The notes under the pieces were generated by a model that did not search any database, had not been told where the DNA came from, and worked only from the letters and a program-made list of their open reading frames with translations. A DNA stretch of 64,000 nucleotides, taken from CAVZXS01 sp963779325 (GTDB taxonomy: Bacteria > Bacteroidota > Bacteroidia > Chitinophagales > Chitinophagaceae). A program made the position numbers and the translations under genes. Positions within the stretch are counted from its first letter, which is position 1; each line of letters begins with the position of its first letter. The stretch spans positions 62,001 through 126,000 of the forward strand of contig CAVZXS010000025.1 in assembly GCA_963779325.1 (NCBI GenBank). Direction: 5' to 3'. Positions 62,641 through 64,000 of this stretch are shown one piece after another.

Positions 62641-64000
62641 TAATACTTTCTTATAATCCGTTGGAAATACTTTTACAAAATGCCGCAATTGGTTCTCAAA
62701 ATCATCCAATACAAATTTTGCAACAGTGCTTGCCGTATATGCATAATGCTGTTCAATCATTGTTTGCAATTCTTTCGCATCCTCTTCATTCACGGGATCA
62801 AGATCAACCATTTCTTTATTACAGTTGGATGCAAAATTATTTTTTACATCATATACATAAGCGATACCGCCGCTCATACCGGCGGCAAAATTTCTTCCTG
62901 TATCGCCAAGAATAACTACACGTCCGCCGGTCATGTATTCGCAGCCGTGGTCGCCGATACTTTCTACCACTACATTAGCACCCGAATTGCGTACCGCAAA
63001 CCGTTCGCCTGCTTTACCTCTTATGTAGGCATTACCGGCGGTAGCTCCGTAAAATGCTACGTTGCCGATGATGCTGTTGTCTTCCGGGACATAAGTAGCA
63101 TTCTTCGGCGGATAGATAATCAATTTGGCACCGCTCAATCCTTTGCCAAAATAATCATTGGCATCACCTTCCAGTTCCAATGTAATACCGTTTGTATTGA
63201 ACGCACCGAAACTTTGACCGGCCGTACCGGTAAAATTAAAATTGATGGTATCCTCCGGTAATCCTTCCGCTTTATATTTTTTTGTTATTTCATTTGATAA
63301 GATTGTTCCGATTGTACGATCAGTATTTTTTATATTAAATGAAGCCTGTACTCTTTCTCTTTTCTCAATAGCCGGTTTCGCTGCTTCCAGTAATTTCCAA
63401 TCCAATACTTCACTCATGCCGTGATCCTGCTCTTCTGTATTATACAATGCCGTGTAAGACGATGAAGGTTCTTTGTACAAGATGGGTGTTAAATCAATTT
63501 TGCTGAATTTCCAATGATTGATATTTTCCCTTACTGTTAAATTATCAACCCGGCCAATCATTTCATTTACGGTTCTGTAACCTAACTCCGCCATTATTTC
63601 TCTTAGCTCCTGTACAATGAATTTGAAAAAGTTGACTACATGATCGGGATTGCCGGTAAATCTTTTTCTTAATTGAGGGTCCTGTGTGGCTACACCTACC
63701 GGGCAAGTATTCATATGACACTTACGCATCATGATACATCCTTCTACAATTAACGCGGCTGTCGCAACGCCCCATTCTTCGGCGCCCAATAAAGCGGCAA
63801 TGGCAATATCACGACCGGTTTTCATTTGCCCGTCGGCTTGTACGACTACGCGGCTGCGCAATTTATTTTTTACCAATGTTTGATGTGTTTCCGCCAACCC
63901 GAGTTCCCACGGTAAACCTGCATGTTTGATAGAACTTACCGGTGATGCACCCGTACCGCCATCGTGACCTGATATTAAAATAACATCGGCCTTTGCTTTG
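62605..64000 (-). CDS. gltB: Glutamate synthase large subunit (C-terminal part, cut by window edge)
   Basis: The frame is open to the right edge of the window, so at least 465 C-terminal residues are seen of a protein that is normally about 1500. VILISGHDGGTGASP is the FMN/synthase-domain signature. Cys residues in GCIMMRKCHMNTCPVG bind the [3Fe-4S] cluster. The C-terminal part is the right-handed beta-helix (GXGXG) domain with GDHGCEYMTGGRVVILGDTG. A TTG at 63897 is not a start; the conserved frame continues beyond it. Confidence 0.95.
   Translation of the reverse strand, partial: KAKADVILISGHDGGTGASPVSSIKHAGLPWELGLAETHQTLVKNKLRSRVVVQADGQMKTGRDIAIAALLGAEEWGVATAALIVEGCIMMRKCHMNTCPVGVATQDPQLRKRFTGNPDHVVNFFKFIVQELREIMAELGYRTVNEMIGRVDNLTVRENINHWKFSKIDLTPILYKEPSSSYTALYNTEEQDHGMSEVLDWKLLEAAKPAIEKRERVQASFNIKNTDRTIGTILSNEITKKYKAEGLPEDTINFNFTGTAGQSFGAFNTNGITLELEGDANDYFGKGLSGAKLIIYPPKNATYVPEDNSIIGNVAFYGATAGNAYIRGKAGERFAVRNSGANVVVESIGDHGCEYMTGGRVVILGDTGRNFAAGMSGGIAYVYDVKNNFASNCNKEMVDLDPVNEEDAKELQTMIEQHYAYTASTVAKFVLDDFENQLRHFVKVFPTDYKKVLQTKSQKVKVKN

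Noticed and set aside
63895..63897. TTG at 63897 as the gltB start
   Set aside because: The frame continues to the window edge with the conserved SGHDGGTGASP synthase motif, so the true start lies outside.
1..64000. tRNA, rRNA, tmRNA, CRISPR arrays, prophage or complete insertion sequences
   Set aside because: No GTTCGAATC-type T-loops, spaced direct repeats, transposase or integrase frames were found on either strand.

Overview
The window is a chromosomal segment of a gliding-type Bacteroidota bacterium, most likely of the Chitinophagaceae/Chitinophagales. The evidence is the gldKLMN cluster plus gldB, three TonB-dependent receptors, an ECF sigma factor paired with a beta-barrel anti-sigma-like protein, promoter -7 boxes of the form TAnnTTTG, frequent absence of Shine-Dalgarno sequences, and families DUF4271, DUF4783 and DUF5690 that are typical of the phylum. 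Gene density is high. No tRNA, rRNA, CRISPR array or complete insertion sequence was seen.

Layout. 1-6.2 kb: DUF5690 membrane protein, a cysteine-rich protein, and two TonB receptors, the first behind a cobalamin riboswitch. 6.4-13 kb: an amino-acid permease, a frameshifted Cys/Met-type PLP enzyme, a Uma2 nuclease gene lying between two copies of the PLP gene's 3' end, a multiply frameshifted tolC, and a membrane-fusion adaptor. 13-19.2 kb: gpsA, hemW, a BamA/TamA-like protein, DUF4271 and hemD. 19.3-26.6 kb: a DUF255 thioredoxin-like protein and gldKLMN (type 9 secretion and gliding motor/trans-envelope complex). 26.8-36.6 kb, minus strand: uvrC, a lipoprotein, the ECF sigma/dual-membrane anti-sigma pair, a heme-type TonB receptor, a haem-binding protein and gpmI. 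36.8-46 kb: DUF4783, nadC, a SUI1-family factor, a CDGSH protein, isocitrate dehydrogenase, apaG, a fatty-acid desaturase, gldB and nadE. 46.4-51.4 kb: a shortened Bat (aerotolerance-type) operon, then rsgA. 51.5-56.7 kb: small genes, a gamma-carbonic anhydrase, a nonsense-interrupted two-gene module, a class III aminotransferase, a secreted RidA-like protein and a frameshifted aquaglyceroporin. 56.8-64 kb: a nitrogen region of porin, amtB, a Crp/Fnr regulator, a frameshifted response regulator, and gltD-gltB (gltB runs off the right edge).

Three themes stand out. First, reading-frame damage (eight single-base indels and one nonsense codon) is confined to six loci, while about 45 kb of other coding sequence has none. 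This looks like real gene decay or locally poor sequence, not uniform sequencing error. Second, several families of short palindromic repeats are scattered through the window. One has become 15 in-frame codons of gltD, another forms the end of gltB, and others sit in the cobalamin riboswitch and the gpsA leader. Third, the Uma2 gene with its own promoter is bracketed by a 105-bp duplication whose differences are almost all synonymous, which suggests a cassette brought in by recombination with a related genome. The sigma/anti-sigma pair at 29.4-31.5 kb matches the dual-membrane-spanning anti-sigma design recently described in Bacteroides.
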